The notes: a model not told the origin generated them from the letters alone. A DNA stretch of 64,000 bases from Fratercula arctica (GCA_947846985.1 CANTUZ010000011.1:26785089-26849088), one strand, 5' to 3'. Counted from the first letter of the stretch, positions 37,592-50,063 are shown. Made by a program: numbers and translations.

Positions 37592-40500
37592 ATGTTTAGC
37601 CTAAAAAGAATAATGAGACCTGTAATGGCATTAATGGCACTCCAACTGTTTCGTTTCATTTGTTCTGCTTAATGAAACCCATTCCACAGAATTAAGTAGA
37701 TTTAAGTAATCTTTCTTATTTTGTTACTTGCTTTGTTGTTGCGGATAGAATGCCAACAAGACTGTATTCAGGATAGGATCATTTTAACACATTTTGATAA
37801 TTTGGAGGATTTTAATTCTGTTTGTAGATTAATAACGTTCTATAACTGAAGATAATGTCTTCTGATGGCTTGCCACTGTGCCTGATATCAAAGCTCAGAA
37901 ATCTGTCTGGTAAAGAATCTAACCATATGCCACTCAGTCTTCCAATAAAAAAATCAATATTTAAGGAAGTTGTTCTGAAAGCAGATGAGGATTTGGGGGA
38001 AACCAACGCAATATACTGAAGACTTAGAGTAAAAAATATCCGTCTGCCAGAAAGTACCAATGCTGGCGAAGATGACACAAATCTGTGTGGTAATGTTAGT
38101 GGATGCTGGCTGCTGTTAAAACGCTTTATCGGTAGAAGTGCAAGACGTGTCTGCTACTCATATATAGAAAAATGTAAGTATTGCAAGCAGACAAGTGCCT
38201 TTTTATTTCAACAGTTACAACATTTATTTTCCTCTTAGCAGAACAAAGCAGGTTTCTGGGTTATCTAAAAAAGAGTATGAGAAGAATTGGGGTTAACAAT
38301 TTCAAAGTTGTCGTAGTCAAATGATGTGAAAAATAAATCTTTAGGGGAAAAAAAAGACAAAATTTTTCCACAGGACTGAAAAATAGAACATATTCCTTTC
38401 TTTGCAGATTTAAAAAATGTTTGGTAAATGAAACATAAAGCTAGCCCTAAACAAAAGCTTGAAATGTTTCATTGCTCTGCTATGAAGCAAAACACTCCTT
38501 TCTCCTGATCTGTTTTGTGAGCTCAAACTGTAAAATTCGAAATCTGAAAACTGGGTTTTTCAGTGCATAAATTGTTTGATTAAAAATAATCAGTTATGTT
38601 TTCTGTGCTATCCTGCCTCTTCTTCCAGTAATGAAGAGACTCAATACAACGCACAATAATGTGTCTTGAAACCACAAAGCACTCGAACGTCAGCTCAACT
38701 TTAATCATGTCCATAGTAATTTTCTCAAGAATGCTTACAAATATGTTTGGTTTAGAAATTCTGTGCACATCTGTACCTTTCTTCATGAAAAATAAAATGG
38801 GTCTGCTTTTTTAATTTATTGTGGGTTTTAAATATAACTCTCAACCCATAGTTGAAGTCGATAATTAATATAGATACTCTAAATCAGATATTCTGTGTTC
38901 TTTCATAGCATTACTAACAGACTATTAAACTTCCTTTTTTCTCATGAAGGATTTTATCAAGAAAAGCTCATCATCAAATGTTCAGTTTATTGTCATTTGT
39001 ACAGTTCCAACATTTGATTAATGCTGGTTTTCTCCTCAGGGGAGTTCAGAATGTGCTAAAAATACGACAAGATTATCTAACTTTGAATATATAAATAACT
39101 TGCTGTCATTTTATTAGTATATTCATTTGTCATCACTATTAGCCCTTTCCATAAAGAGGTAATAGAAGACAACAGACATTTCATGGCATGGAAAAATGAG
39201 AAGAAATGAAACAATTACATTTTTGTATTTTAAGGTGTAATTAAACATGTAACATGGTAGAGATACGTAAAGCAATTAATTTGAAGTATAATTGAAGAAA
39301 ATATATTCTTAATTAGCACATGCTGATTTAACGGAACTCATGTTAGACAGTACCAAGGTAAAATATTTAACAGGGAGCAAAAATTCTGCTGCTGTTTTCC
39401 TTTTGCTCTGCAGTGGTGGTCTGTGATAGCAAAGGCAAGTCTCTCAGTAATACATAGACTATACGTAATTTTTTTGTATATCAAAAAATACTTGTATATT
39501 TTGCTAATTACTTTAGTAATAATGTACCACCAAAATTATACTGAAACTACATTATTCATGTATGTGGAAGAGCCTCACTGTTTAAACCTTTTGTTGGATA
39601 GCCTGATTCTCTCTTGTTCTTGGAGATGTCTTCAAACATTAACTGCAAAACTATAAATGCCTAAATAATATCAAGGAGTTGCTGAGTTTGGTCAACCTAG
39701 AGTCTAATTGTCAATGCTATCTAATAGTTTAATTGCCTTACTTACAGAGACAAATTGCTCATCTTTTTTACATACTAAAACTTTCCCCAATGATGTGGCA
39801 ATTACCTGTTGCTTGAGAGCATTTTTATTCTTGAATGAATGTCAAATAATGGACATCTTCAGGGATGTGTTCAATGCTTCTCTAGACCCACTTGTTTTAT
39901 CAGAAAAAAGCTATTCGTGCTTGAAGTCACTTGGAGTTTTGAGATAAAATAAGGTTTATCACTGTTGTAGGCATCAGTATGAATATCATAGCTTGACTTT
40001 CAGATATACTACCTAGAAAAATGAAGGTTACATTTTCTGGTTACTTTTTTTCCCAGTATGCTTCAGAGCTGCTTTCTCTTGAACTAGGGAAAGTTCCTTT
40101 TGCCTCTGATTTATTGCCCAACTGCTGAGCTAGCCAAAGGTATTTTCAAAGGAAATTTCCAGCCCAGCTTTCATACAGTAAATTTCAAAGTAACGATATG
40201 TGTCTAAGCAGACTGCATCTTATGTGCAAGCCCCAATTAGGGACTGTTCTGGAAGAGCTTCCCGTAGTCTTCTCTCCCCAAACAGAGGCATGGCAGACCT
40301 CAGTACTCTCTGGGAGAGCGCAGTGCCTAGACAAAAGGCATCGGCCTGAAACTCTGCCTTTCCTTCACGCTATTCTGATGGCTTACAGAATTAAAAGGAG
40401 AATTTCGTTGGGGTCTCCTACTCTGAAGGAAATCATATCTAAAAATAGGTGTTGACATGCATCATGCGTGATACCCTACAAACTATTTACAAATTAAATC

Positions 40501-41426
40501 TCAGCACAGCTTCTGAAAAGTGTCAGCTTCTTCAGCCATTGCTTCCAAGAGTTTGGTTGCAGTCACTCATTGCAGCTGGTCTTCATTCATAGCAACCCCC
40601 AGAACAGCCATCGCAAAAGGTTTCTTAAAAGTCTAAAAAAAACGGTTCTTCCTTTCCTTATGGCCTACAGGGGTGCCCTAGAGTGTAATGAAGCAACAGT
40701 TGTTTTCTTCAGGAAGACTTGCCTGGCCTAATTAGCTGGAAGAAAAGGGTGATTGTAGCCACCAAAAAAAGGGATGACTGAGTCTCCTCACTGGCATAAA
40801 TTTTATGAAGTTACACACTTGTATCACTTCTTGCTTATGGGACCACGAGTATTGCAAGGAATATTTTAGGCAAAAGCAACTGAAGCAAAATACAGGCTGT
40901 TGCCTTTCCAAGTGACTGACCATGAGGCTGACGGCTAACCTTCTTTAGAAAATCAGTTACAAGTCTTTCGTCCTGAGGGAACTTCATATGAATCTTTCAT
41001 GAAGATTGCACAGCAAGTTCCTAAGAATTCTTAATACTAACACACAATGCAGATTCCTGTCGCAGTCGCAAACCCTGCACTACAAACTCCGTTAAAATTA
41101 ACTTCCAACCTCTCAACTTACAGCTCATCGTCTTTTTTTCATCTCAATTAAAATAGGTTGCCTGCTTGCCTATTCCTCGCTTAAGGAGGAAGGAGTTGTG
41201 TCTCCTCAGGAAGAGCTAAGTTATACACCAAGCCAATGCAGTAGCTCCATGAGAGAATAAGGCTTTGTTACCAAGTCATTAGGCTTCCTTCAGGAGCACA
41301 GATGTGATAGTGGTGGTGGAACCAGATGTTCTAAGCAGGTAACATTTGCCTAACAGTGACTAGACCTCAAGAGGAATAAAGCTGTATATTCAGAATCATT
41401 TGGGTACGGTCAGACAGAGCTCAATA

Positions 41427-41453
41427 AAAATGGCGGCGTTGGGCTTGGTAAGT
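41427..41453 (+). promoter_or_regulatory. YY1-like motif with ATG and adjacent splice-donor consensus
   Basis: AAAATGGCGGC matches the YY1 motif that often overlaps start codons of TATA-less genes. Its ATG (41430) begins MAALGL and is followed directly by GTAAGT (41448-41453). CpGs are clustered locally (about six in 70 bp) in an otherwise CpG-poor intron. It could be a cryptic promoter/first exon, a retroposed 5' end, or coincidence. Unspliced, the frame stops at 41496. Confidence 0.3.
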
Positions 41454-43332
41454 CCACGCTTACGTTTCGAGATGGTGTGTGGGTCTACTGATACATGACT
41501 GTCTGTCTGCGCTTTTCTCAGCTGCTGCAGTGTGGACCATCTTTACCTTGGCCACAAATCAGAGCGTTCAGTGGAATATTCCCAGCCGGAATTGCCCTTG
41601 TTTAGCTGCCTTTTCAATTTTGAACTGGTTAGTTGAATTGTTCTTTTTGAAAGAGTTTCTAATACTTTTACAGCCTACTTTAAAGACTTCGAGATGTAGC
41701 AGATTGAAAAGGGTATTTTTCTTTCTGCTGAATTCCTTCATCAGTAATTTGAAGAGGAAAAGATCCTCCGCAATGAAATCACTAAAGTCTACATCAAAAC
41801 TCTCTTGTGAATGAGCAAGCACTACAAATTTCTCACATTGTGGCTTAGGAAGTTCTGTTCTGTTCATTTTTGGTTTGAGTGGATGTCTTGCTCCCATGCT
41901 TTCCAAATAGACTCAGTTTATCATAGCTACTGTGGAGATTTGGGAGACCCTCCTATGGAGACTGTCTGACATGAAGACTCCCAAGATGAAGATTTGTGAT
42001 ATAGACAATGTTTTTCTTACTAATAATCCAAAATCTTGAGCTTGAAAACAGACTATATTTATCCTACTTTCAAGTGGAGATAGGCAGCAGATGTGAAATA
42101 TTGCACACGTATGGATCCATAAATAATTCAAGCTCTGTTGCTTGTTGCATAAATTTTTAGGTATGTGAAGTGCCGGAAGCACACCGACATGGAGCCCTGA
42201 GCTTTCATCCCCTTGACACATGTGGGGCAAATATGCCAAATGACAATGTGAGATAAAGCAATGGCTTTTTCTTTAACTTTGGTGTTGTAACATTAACTTT
42301 CAAGATTTAACCATGTAAGGTAGTACATTTCCCTGACATGAAGATCAGGTTAGCCTGTCTTCTAGAGCTGACCTTGATGAAGAAAGTGTAAAAAATATAT
42401 CATCCCTAAATCAGTGAAAGGCATTGATCCTCATGGGGCATAAGGGACGTGCAAAACAAAAGAAATAACAGAAGGTTTCACTATCAGGAAATACTGTTTG
42501 AATTCCAAAACCTCGTAAGTTAATATCTCAATGAATACGTTGTAGAATGTTCTTCTGTGAGAAGTTAATCCTAAGTATGTGTACCTAAATCATAAATAGT
42601 ATTAATCCTTGTTATCATAAAGGGACGGTGCTGTACATGATCACGTTGAGATCTTATCGCTGTGTTGCAGAACATAGAATGGAGAGAAAATTTATATGCT
42701 AGAAAAGAATGAATCTTTTTTAACGAAATGAATACCAAACCTCATCCCAACGTTGGTCTGCTGGTCTTGTGCCTATGGCAATGGAACAGGTTCAGCTCTC
42801 AGCTCTGCTGCAGACTTCCCTTGTGGCCATCGGCAAGTCATTAATTTCCCTGGTCTGAATTAATTGCTGCTGTAACTCCATTGTCATAGGAAGTTCAACA
42901 GGAATTAATCTGACCTTCTGTGCTTTCAAAACTCATCTATTAAATAGTAATATTTTGCTGTATCACCAGGGCCTTTTGTTTTCCTAGTTGTTTTGATAAG
43001 AGTGTGTTATGAGAGTTTCCTAAATTACCAGTTTAGGAAAATCTTTAAGGTAATCAAATTGACTCTGGAAAATTCTTTTGCCCTTAGCTATATATTTGCA
43101 ACCAAGCTTCATCCTGCTTTTTATCGGTTTTCTCCGTATGCAATGTCCAGAATTTACCTTTTCTTGGAAAAATAGCATATATTGAGATTAGAAACTTTCT
43201 ATTAAATTGAACACATTCTAAGAAACATCACATGAATTAGCTATAAAACAGTGTTGTGCTCTTGTGTGAAATAGCACTAAAGGAATAAACTGTTGTCTTT
43301 CATGCAGTGATGTTTATTTGCCAAGTGAGCTC

Positions 43333-43346
43333 TTTTTTTTTTTTTT
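43333..43346. repeat. T14 homopolymer
   Basis: A run of 14 T in intronic DNA. No linked element was recognised. Confidence 0.9.
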
Positions 43347-44044
43347 ACTCTATGAAAGCTGTAAGAGATGTTTTAAACTCTTATCTTTACAATTTTAATT
43401 GTATACTAGGTAATTTTGAAGGATATATGGTATTAATACATCAAAAACATTCCAAAAATTAGTGATTTTTATGGTCTTTCTGAAGGCCATATTCTGGTTT
43501 GCATGACCGAAATGCTGTGCTAATACTAATGCTTTCAAAACCAGCCTCATATATCCATGTATTCATCCAGTTAAGAACTGACTAGCATTAGAAAACAATT
43601 CAAATGGTATTTAGAACAAAGGCTGACATACCATTACTGGGGTTTTAGGACTTAAAGGATGCTCTTCAGTATTAATTTGATGGTTTAGCTACGTCAATTA
43701 TTTAATTCCAGTATCGCCACTGATTTCTTTATCTTACGTTTACCTCAATTTCAAAGTTGTGTTGTTTAATCATCAGTGATTTTAATATTGGTTTCACTAG
43801 TTCAGCTTTAGTGATCTGTAATCTCAATTTTCTTTTGGTTTACTGCTTGTAGTAAAAATGTATAAAAGGAAGAGTGAGTAATTTCTTTCATTAGGTGACT
43901 TGAAGCAGAACCAGTGAGAATCCCTGGTGGTACAAACCAGTCCATGCAGAAAACTGATGAGTGCCGTGGAAATTAACCCTTTGATTTTCATATGGAACAA
44001 TAACTTCTTAGAGTCTTTGTTGTTGATCTGTATTTCATCTGCAG

Positions 44045-44181
44045 CGAAACCTCACTGGATCCAGATGATAAAAGATACTGAAGTTGCTGTAGAGGACACC
44101 TTATACTGGGATTGCAGAGCAAGTGGGAAGCCCAAACCGTCATATAGGTGGCTGAAGAATGGAGACCAACTGTCAATAGAG
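44045..44181 (+). CDS. CNTN3: CNTN3 exon: first half of Ig domain 4
   Basis: The acceptor is TTCATCTGCAG and the donor is GTAACT at 44182 (phase 0). The 137 nt complete Ala and encode KPHWIQMIKDTEVAVEDT followed by LYWDCRASGKPKPSYRW and LKNGDQLSIE. The B-strand cysteine is in YWDC and the C-strand Trp in YRWLKNG. GKPKPSYRWLKNG is typical of contactin Ig4, the short I-set domain that closes the N-terminal horseshoe. Confidence 0.95.
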
Positions 44182-46474
44182 GTAACTTTCCGTTTTGAAA
44201 ACATGATGCTATGTAAAATTCACAATACTTCATGTAAGTGTGAGAATTCGCAAAAGTCTGTGTAATTAGTCAAGAGAAATATTTGATACTTGTTTTCGTA
44301 TGTTTGTCAAGAGCATCCAGATGGAAACTTCAAAAGCTGCAATACCAGAAACACAAAGACAAATTAAGTTGTACAAAAACATCCCAGCTAAAAGGAGATT
44401 TAAAAGCAATGATAGAACCATAGAAAATCAGTATGTAACAAAAGGCTGGAGAAGGAAGTTTAATTAAAGTTATACATTAAGAACCATAAATGAGGGATAG
44501 AGAATTTAAATTATTTTGTAATACTTGCTATGGGCATTTCATTAAAGGTTACGAGAAAATATATTTAAGATTCTTGACAAAAAAGACAAAAATCCTAAAA
44601 TTTCATAGGTCACCATTACTTTATGCAAAGAATGAAATATAAACAGTAATTTAACATAGGTATTTGCTTTAATACAAGTTGTTACAAGTAAATTAATGGA
44701 AAGTAATGATTCAGTGACAGGGAAAAGACTTTGTACTTAGAAGATGAGATATGTGGTCTCCCAGGTCAGAAACACAGAGAAACATCTGATAGCCATATTG
44801 ATTTTAATTCTCACTGCTTCATTGGGAAAACTGCCCGGTTCAGGTAGTCAGGAATATAAACTATGGGCACAATCCCATTGCAGGAAGGTATTTTGCCCTT
44901 GGCCAATGCGTTGTGCGCAACGTTGGCACTCACAGTTGAAGAAGAGCGACTGCTCAAGTGAATTCAGTGGATGGCTATGAAAAATGATCTAAGCACTGAA
45001 AAGCATTTCTTACCATTCAGAGTGCTGTAGTTACACGCTCACTGAAAGGAACGGCAGTGTTTTGTGGACAGGTTAAGTGAGGGAGTACAAGAACTCTCCT
45101 CTCGGTGATTTAAGGGCATTGTTACCATATCACACAACATAACTAAGGTAATGCGCTTTTTTACCTCAGTAAGTACAAAAATACCTTCTCTCATTCAGTC
45201 TTCCAGTTTCTCCACTTTTGAGCATTAGTGTCCCGTCTTTTGGCGTGGTGTAAGGGCATAAGTGTGAATTACTCTGGCAATATTTAAGGGCTGTAAACTA
45301 TAGGACTGACTCTTCAAAAGCCAGCGCTGAGGAGACATCAGGATGGGACTCCTGTGTGTATTGTGATCAGTTGTCTGCAGCTCCTGTACTGCAATAATCC
45401 TTCTTCATGGTGGGTCTCCACCACAAAAATCTCTTGCTGGGGTTGTTCTGCTTAGCTCCCCTTCTCCATAAACAAATCTTTTGTAAGGAGGAGTAAGTAA
45501 GAAGAGCAGCTTGGGATGGTAGAGAGAGGATCAGGACATGGAGGCTCAGGCTTGTTCCTCTTCGGGACTGCTTTTGTCCTTTGTCTAACCGCCTGAGCAC
45601 CTTGCAATAAACCAGGAGGGGACCTGTCAAGGAAGGAGCTGAACTGAGCCATCCTGGAGGTCCATAGATAGCCAGAGTCACCCTGCGGTGGGGCCACTGG
45701 AAGTACATGCCCTTAAGAAAAGCCTGAGAGTGAGTGCCACTGCCTTAGGCCTGGTGAGCCACTTCCAGATAAATAATTAAAATACCAGAAAATGTTTTTG
45801 AGTGTATAGTTTGTTCTTTTATTCGTTATTGTTTCTCTGGTTTTCCCAAAAAGAGAAGCTCCTTTGGTTTTTGTCTTTCTCCCTGGTTCGTTTTCTCACC
45901 AGTTCCTGCCACTCCATCCTTCCAGTTAGTCACTTCTTATCGTAATTCATATAACTTTCCAAGAACAAGCAAGGTGAGAAGATCCCTATACTTCAGTAGC
46001 TTTGTCGTCTCTAAGGCACTTAAATATGTATCTTCTGTTTAATGACTGTTGGAATTTTTTCTGCATGGTATTGCAGAGAGCTCATTAGCAAATGGCATGT
46101 GTGAAATCTCTAAATAGTACGAAATGCCAGTGCCATCTGTATAGTTTGGATACTCCGGTCTGTCATGAGGAGCCGAGGAGGATTTTGTCCATATTTCTGG
46201 GGAAATACGAGGGTATTTGAGATTGCAAAACCTCTGTGAAACTGAGCAAGTTTGAAGAATTGATTTCATACGCTGTGTTGCCAAGTCTCCATATTTGATC
46301 ACCATTACCATACCGTGATGCGGTCATGTCACTTATTTTAGAATTGTTCTCGTGATTATGCTGTTACATTTACCCCAGTTGTTGTATTTATGCTCTCTTA
46401 CTTATATGTCTTACTTATTTTAAATTTTTCACAGGCAATATATTATCAATAAAGATATTTTTCTTAATATTCAG
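44182..46474 (+). other. CNTN3: CNTN3 intron within Ig4 (about 2.3 kb)
   Basis: The donor is GTAACT and the acceptor is ...CTTAATATTCAG. It contains a CCAAT-bearing imperfect hairpin at 44902-44927 and a somewhat GC-richer patch at 45360-45710. That patch has two overlapping minus-strand open frames (113 and 81 codons) without recognisable similarity. Confidence 0.9.
44902..44927. promoter_or_regulatory. Imperfect palindrome with CCAAT and GCGCAA cores
   Basis: GCCAA + TG bulge + CGTTG (44902-44913), loop TGCG, then CAACG + TTGGC (44918-44927). Ten base pairs can form with a two-base bulge. It includes GGCCAATG (NF-Y-like) and TGTGCGCAAC (C/EBP-like with an inserted base). The role is unproven. 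Confidence 0.3.
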
Positions 46475-46604
46475 GGAAGGATCCAAACTGAAAATGGTGC
46501 ACTTACAATATCAAATCTAAATCTGACAGATTCTGGCAGATACCAGTGCATAGCTGAAAATAAACATGGTGTCATCTATTCAAGTGCGGAGCTCAGGGTC
46601 GTAG
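46475..46604 (+). CDS. CNTN3: CNTN3 exon: second half of Ig domain 4
   Basis: The acceptor is AATATTCAG (phase 0) and the donor is GTAAGA at 46605. The 130 nt encode [20 protein letters not shown] followed by [20 protein letters not shown] and RVV, ending with one base of Ala. The F-strand cysteine lies in RYQCIAEN. An N-L-T sequon precedes [11 protein letters not shown] and AENKHG are contactin signatures. Confidence 0.95.
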
Positions 46605-47806
46605 GTAAGATTTTCCTTTTGCACTAAAGCACAAACTTTATTCTCCCTCCCTGTACCCCCTCCACCTACCTCGTATTCCACCTCGTCATGATCTCAAATT
46701 TAACTCGCTTGGATGCTGTCACTGAAATAAACATTTTTGTCGACCTACTATCTTTATCTGCAGTGCCAAGGAGTTGACTCATCTGCTTCCAGAGGATTTG
46801 CAGCCCAATCACTCATTGCTTTAAAACTGAACACAGCTAAATTATTAATTAGGGGAAGAGCAGAGATGGGGGCTTGGACACGGGGCCAAAGATGAAAACG
46901 GCTCCCGTGGTCTGGAGGCAGCACTGGCTCAGCACATCAGGAGCTGCCCCGACCTTCGGCTCCCGGGGGAGCCCTGTCATTTAAATGCAATAGGCTGCTC
47001 CTGCATGCAGCCCTTCTCCATCGAGGGGACATGGGATTGGCATTCCAACGGTGTGTGCTTGAGTCTGAAATAGCGACAACCATTTGCTTGAGGGAAACCT
47101 GAATGTGTGGCTGCCTTAACACACTCATACGCTTGTGCGATTTCTACCTCCAGCATGGGCCGATTTCAAAACTAAGCCTGTAAGAGCAGTGTGTTTTGGG
47201 GATATGAGTTACTCCTTTTCTGTTAAGCCTGCAGTCAATCAGCAGGCTGCTCCCTCAGCCTTGGTCTCCTAAAATACTGAATTCCCTTTTAAAGTTCATT
47301 GTGCCTTTTTTTAACTGTTAGTTAATGCAAACTGTAGCCATTCAGAATGAGCTGCGCTGTAATTTTGTGTCATCTAACGTATCCGATCTGACGTGCATTC
47401 TCACACAAAACTAGAAGCCAACCAGTTCCTTGAGTTTTAATGAGACTGCTGGTGTTGTCGGCCCTCCCTGGGCTTAGACAAGTCATGTACGCTCACATTC
47501 AGCAAGGTGTAAAGTTAGGCATGTGCTTAACGCTTATTGGGTTCCATGAGCTTCAGCTCAGATGAAGCCCATGTGATCTTCTGGGCATGCTTCCTTAGGT
47601 GACCTACTCTGCATAGCTGAGACCTTTACTTTTGTACCAGTTTAAGGAGGAGAAACGCGTAATTGTCCAATAAAAGATCCATTTGAACTAATTCATGTTT
47701 TTAATTATGTTTGGAATCCGAGAAGTCTCATGTAAGTGCTAAATTGTAGTATCATTAATATAAATAAAGGTGCTTTATTTCACTGTTCCTATCCCTTCTG
47801 TTTTAG
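46605..47806 (+). other. CNTN3: CNTN3 intron between Ig4 and Ig5 (about 1.2 kb)
   Basis: The donor is GTAAGA and the acceptor is ...ATCCCTTCTGTTTTAG. The interior is ordinary sequence. I see no repeat, transposon or regulatory signature worth naming. Confidence 0.9.
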
Positions 47807-47957
47807 CTTCTGCTCCAGATTTTTCCAAGAATCCGATGAAGAAACTGATCCAGGTTCAAATAGGCAGCACAGTTGATTTTGAATGCAAACCCAAAGCTTC
47901 CCCTAAGGCCAAATGCTCCTGGAAGAAGGGAGGTGAGCAGCTACACGAAAATGAAAG
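47807..47957 (+). CDS. CNTN3: CNTN3 exon: first half of Ig domain 5
   Basis: The acceptor is CTTCTGTTTTAG and the donor is GTATCA at 47958. The 151 nt complete Ala, then encode SAPDFSKNPMKKLIQVQIG, STVDFECKPKASPKAKCSW and KKGGEQLHENE, ending with AG of an Arg codon. The B-strand cysteine is in FECKPKASP and the C-strand Trp in CSWKKGG. The residue just before the SW pair is a cysteine (codon 47914-47916), extra to the canonical disulphide pair. SAPDFSKNPMKKL supports CNTN3. Confidence 0.95.
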
Positions 47958-48029
47958 GTATCAAGTTACATTGGTTTATTTGTTTTAATCTTACAAAAAG
48001 CTTGTTGATGTCTTTTTAGGCAATAGTGT

Positions 48030-48050
48030 CATAGAATCATAGAATGGTTC
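48030..48050 (-). mobile_element. Very short CR1 3' tail
   Basis: CATAGAATCATAGAATGGTT is the reverse complement of the CR1 terminal octamer repeats. Only this tail and perhaps 30 further bases remain, so it is an extreme 5' truncation oriented to the minus strand. Confidence 0.75.
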
Positions 48051-50001
48051 CACATTCTGTGTAGGTCCACATAGTTGTAAACTCTCTCAGAAGTCTGGCG
48101 AGCTGGGGGAGTTGTTTGGTTGTTTAATTATTGTATCCGAGCACTGAGAGTACATGCATATTGCTTTCTTTAAGGTCAAGGGCCAGATTTTATTTTCCGT
48201 TTGATGTAGAATTTGGCCTGATTTAGAGAGAACCAGGTACTGACAGAAAACTGGAAAGGCAAGGCCTGTTAAACAATGTTAAAAGCTTTCAACAAAATAC
48301 CCTGAAAATGGTAGCAAGGAGGCAGATGAGGCATATTACAGCCATGGCGATAATGTGGCTGAGAGCGGAAAAAAAATAATTGGATAATTGGAAGGTCTGC
48401 AATAGTAGATGAAAACAGGAAAAGAAAATGAAAATACACTTTCGGCTTCTTTTCAAGCAACCATAAACTTTATCTACCAATGATAACGTATGTCGCCATC
48501 GCTTTAGTGTTTACATGGTAGTGAATGTGTTTTGGTGTTATTAATTCTCAGTGGAGAGTCTGTGATTCACCTATATCCTCAGCTATTGAATTCCAAAAAG
48601 ATGTAAACATTTTTTTTCCATCAATAAGCATTAAAAGTCTGTTGAGTTAGTCATAAACTAAAATTGCACAAGTCTAGTGATAAAACTGTGTAATCAAACT
48701 GCACAGAAGCGTACAGCTCTGCACTCTGGAGCAGCCCTTTGCTTTGCAGCTCTCCAGCGTTAGGGATTACTGCCTCTTCAAGCTTTCTGTTTTACCTTTC
48801 AATATTTGCATGAACGGGGAGTTCCAGGTTGTGAACTGGGACAGGAAAAAAAACCTTTGGATGAAAGGTGTAATTAAGATAAATATCTGATTTAGCATGA
48901 AGCTAGGCAGTTTGATACTTAGGACATTCCAGCTGCAGCACTTCAGCACTCAGTACAGACTGCAAAAACTCCGAGGAGCAGAATAACTATTTGGGAGTTT
49001 AGTTTGCCCTGAGGTCAGCCTTTCTGCAGGTAGGTGCTGGAGCAGCTGAGTTGGCCACAGACTGTCGTCACAGCAACAGCCACACAAAATCACGGGATTT
49101 GCCTGGGAGCAGAGGAGAGGATGACTGTGAGTGTTCCTCTGGCAGCACTCTGGTATCACCCTGTACTTAGCAGGGGAATTTGGGGACAGTGGTACCACTG
49201 AAGTGTCCAAAAGTCCAGACAAGAGACTGAGGAAAATGAACGTTTTGTTTTTGAAGGAGGATTGCTTTGGCAGTGTGTTGTGATTTCATGGATGTACCCC
49301 TGCTCCTCTAGGTCTTTGTGTTAGGTTGTGCAAAGCTTAGCCTATTGTTGGGAAGCTATTTCTGAACCAGGTGAAATTCTTCTAGTCCTGTTCCTGTAAA
49401 ACACCACGTCAGGGTTTTCTTTTGAAATTTCTAAACGCAGAACATGCTACCAGATAAGTCAAAACTTTCAGAGGCTGCGATTGAGACCATTACTTGCTCC
49501 ATTATAAGTCCAGAGCTCTGTCCTCTGCAGCCAAAAGGTTTGGACACTCGCTGTCATCTTGATCTGTGCGCCTCTGGCTCTTTCTTCACAGGGAACACAA
49601 AAGTTTTCATGTGTTCAAGTGTTAAGTGTTGTCAAACGTGGCAACTTGGCAGAAGATAAGGCATCTGTCATTATGGAGCTTGACACAGTACCACAGACTC
49701 GCTAGCTGGCCACAAGCCTGCAAGCAAGCAAGCAAAAACTCATTCAGAATAAGCCTAGTTGGTTTTTATTTCTACGTGAAACCTCCCATCATCTTGTAAT
49801 GAGATAATATCATACTGATAAATAACACAGGGCCACAATGATCTCTAAAACTCATGTGAAACCTGTTGCTTTTTGATGATTCTGAATTGTTTTTATGGTC
49901 ACTTTTGTAAAGTATGTACATAAATGCATAGCACCTGATATTCTCCATTTAGGAAAATTCTTAGGTTTTGTCCCCATACCAGTTCTATAAAAAGACAGGC
50001 A

Positions 50002-50063
50002 GGAAGAATGGCATCCTTCCCGTTCTGCCTGTTGGAAGAATGGCATCCTTCCCGTTCCTGCCT
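50002..50063. repeat. Tandem duplication, period 32
   Basis: GGAAGAATGGCATCCTTCCC followed by GTTCTGCCT (50002-50030) recurs at 50034-50063 as the same sequence with one extra C (GTTCCTGCCT). Each copy also contains the inverted pair GGAAG...CTTCC, so the locus can fold into small hairpins. Confidence 0.95.

Larger units (their letters stand above)
36030..44044 (+). other. CNTN3: CNTN3 intron between Ig3 and Ig4 (about 8 kb)
   Basis: The donor is GTAGGA and the acceptor is ...GTATTTCATCTGCAG. The intron contains a CR1 fragment (36998-37051), an inverted CArG-like pair (37566-37591), a small CpG cluster with a YY1-like ATGGCGGCG (about 41406-41470) and a T14 run at 43333-43346. The rest shows no recognisable gene. 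The segment at about 42780-42930, with ATTAAT/AATTAAT cores, may be conserved non-coding DNA but this is untested. Confidence 0.88.

Noticed and set aside
45366..45710. Two overlapping minus-strand open frames (113 and 81 codons), considered as an ERV LTR or exon
   Set aside because: No LTR TG...CA ends, no primer-binding site and no protein similarity. Overlapping frames in GC-richer DNA are expected by chance.
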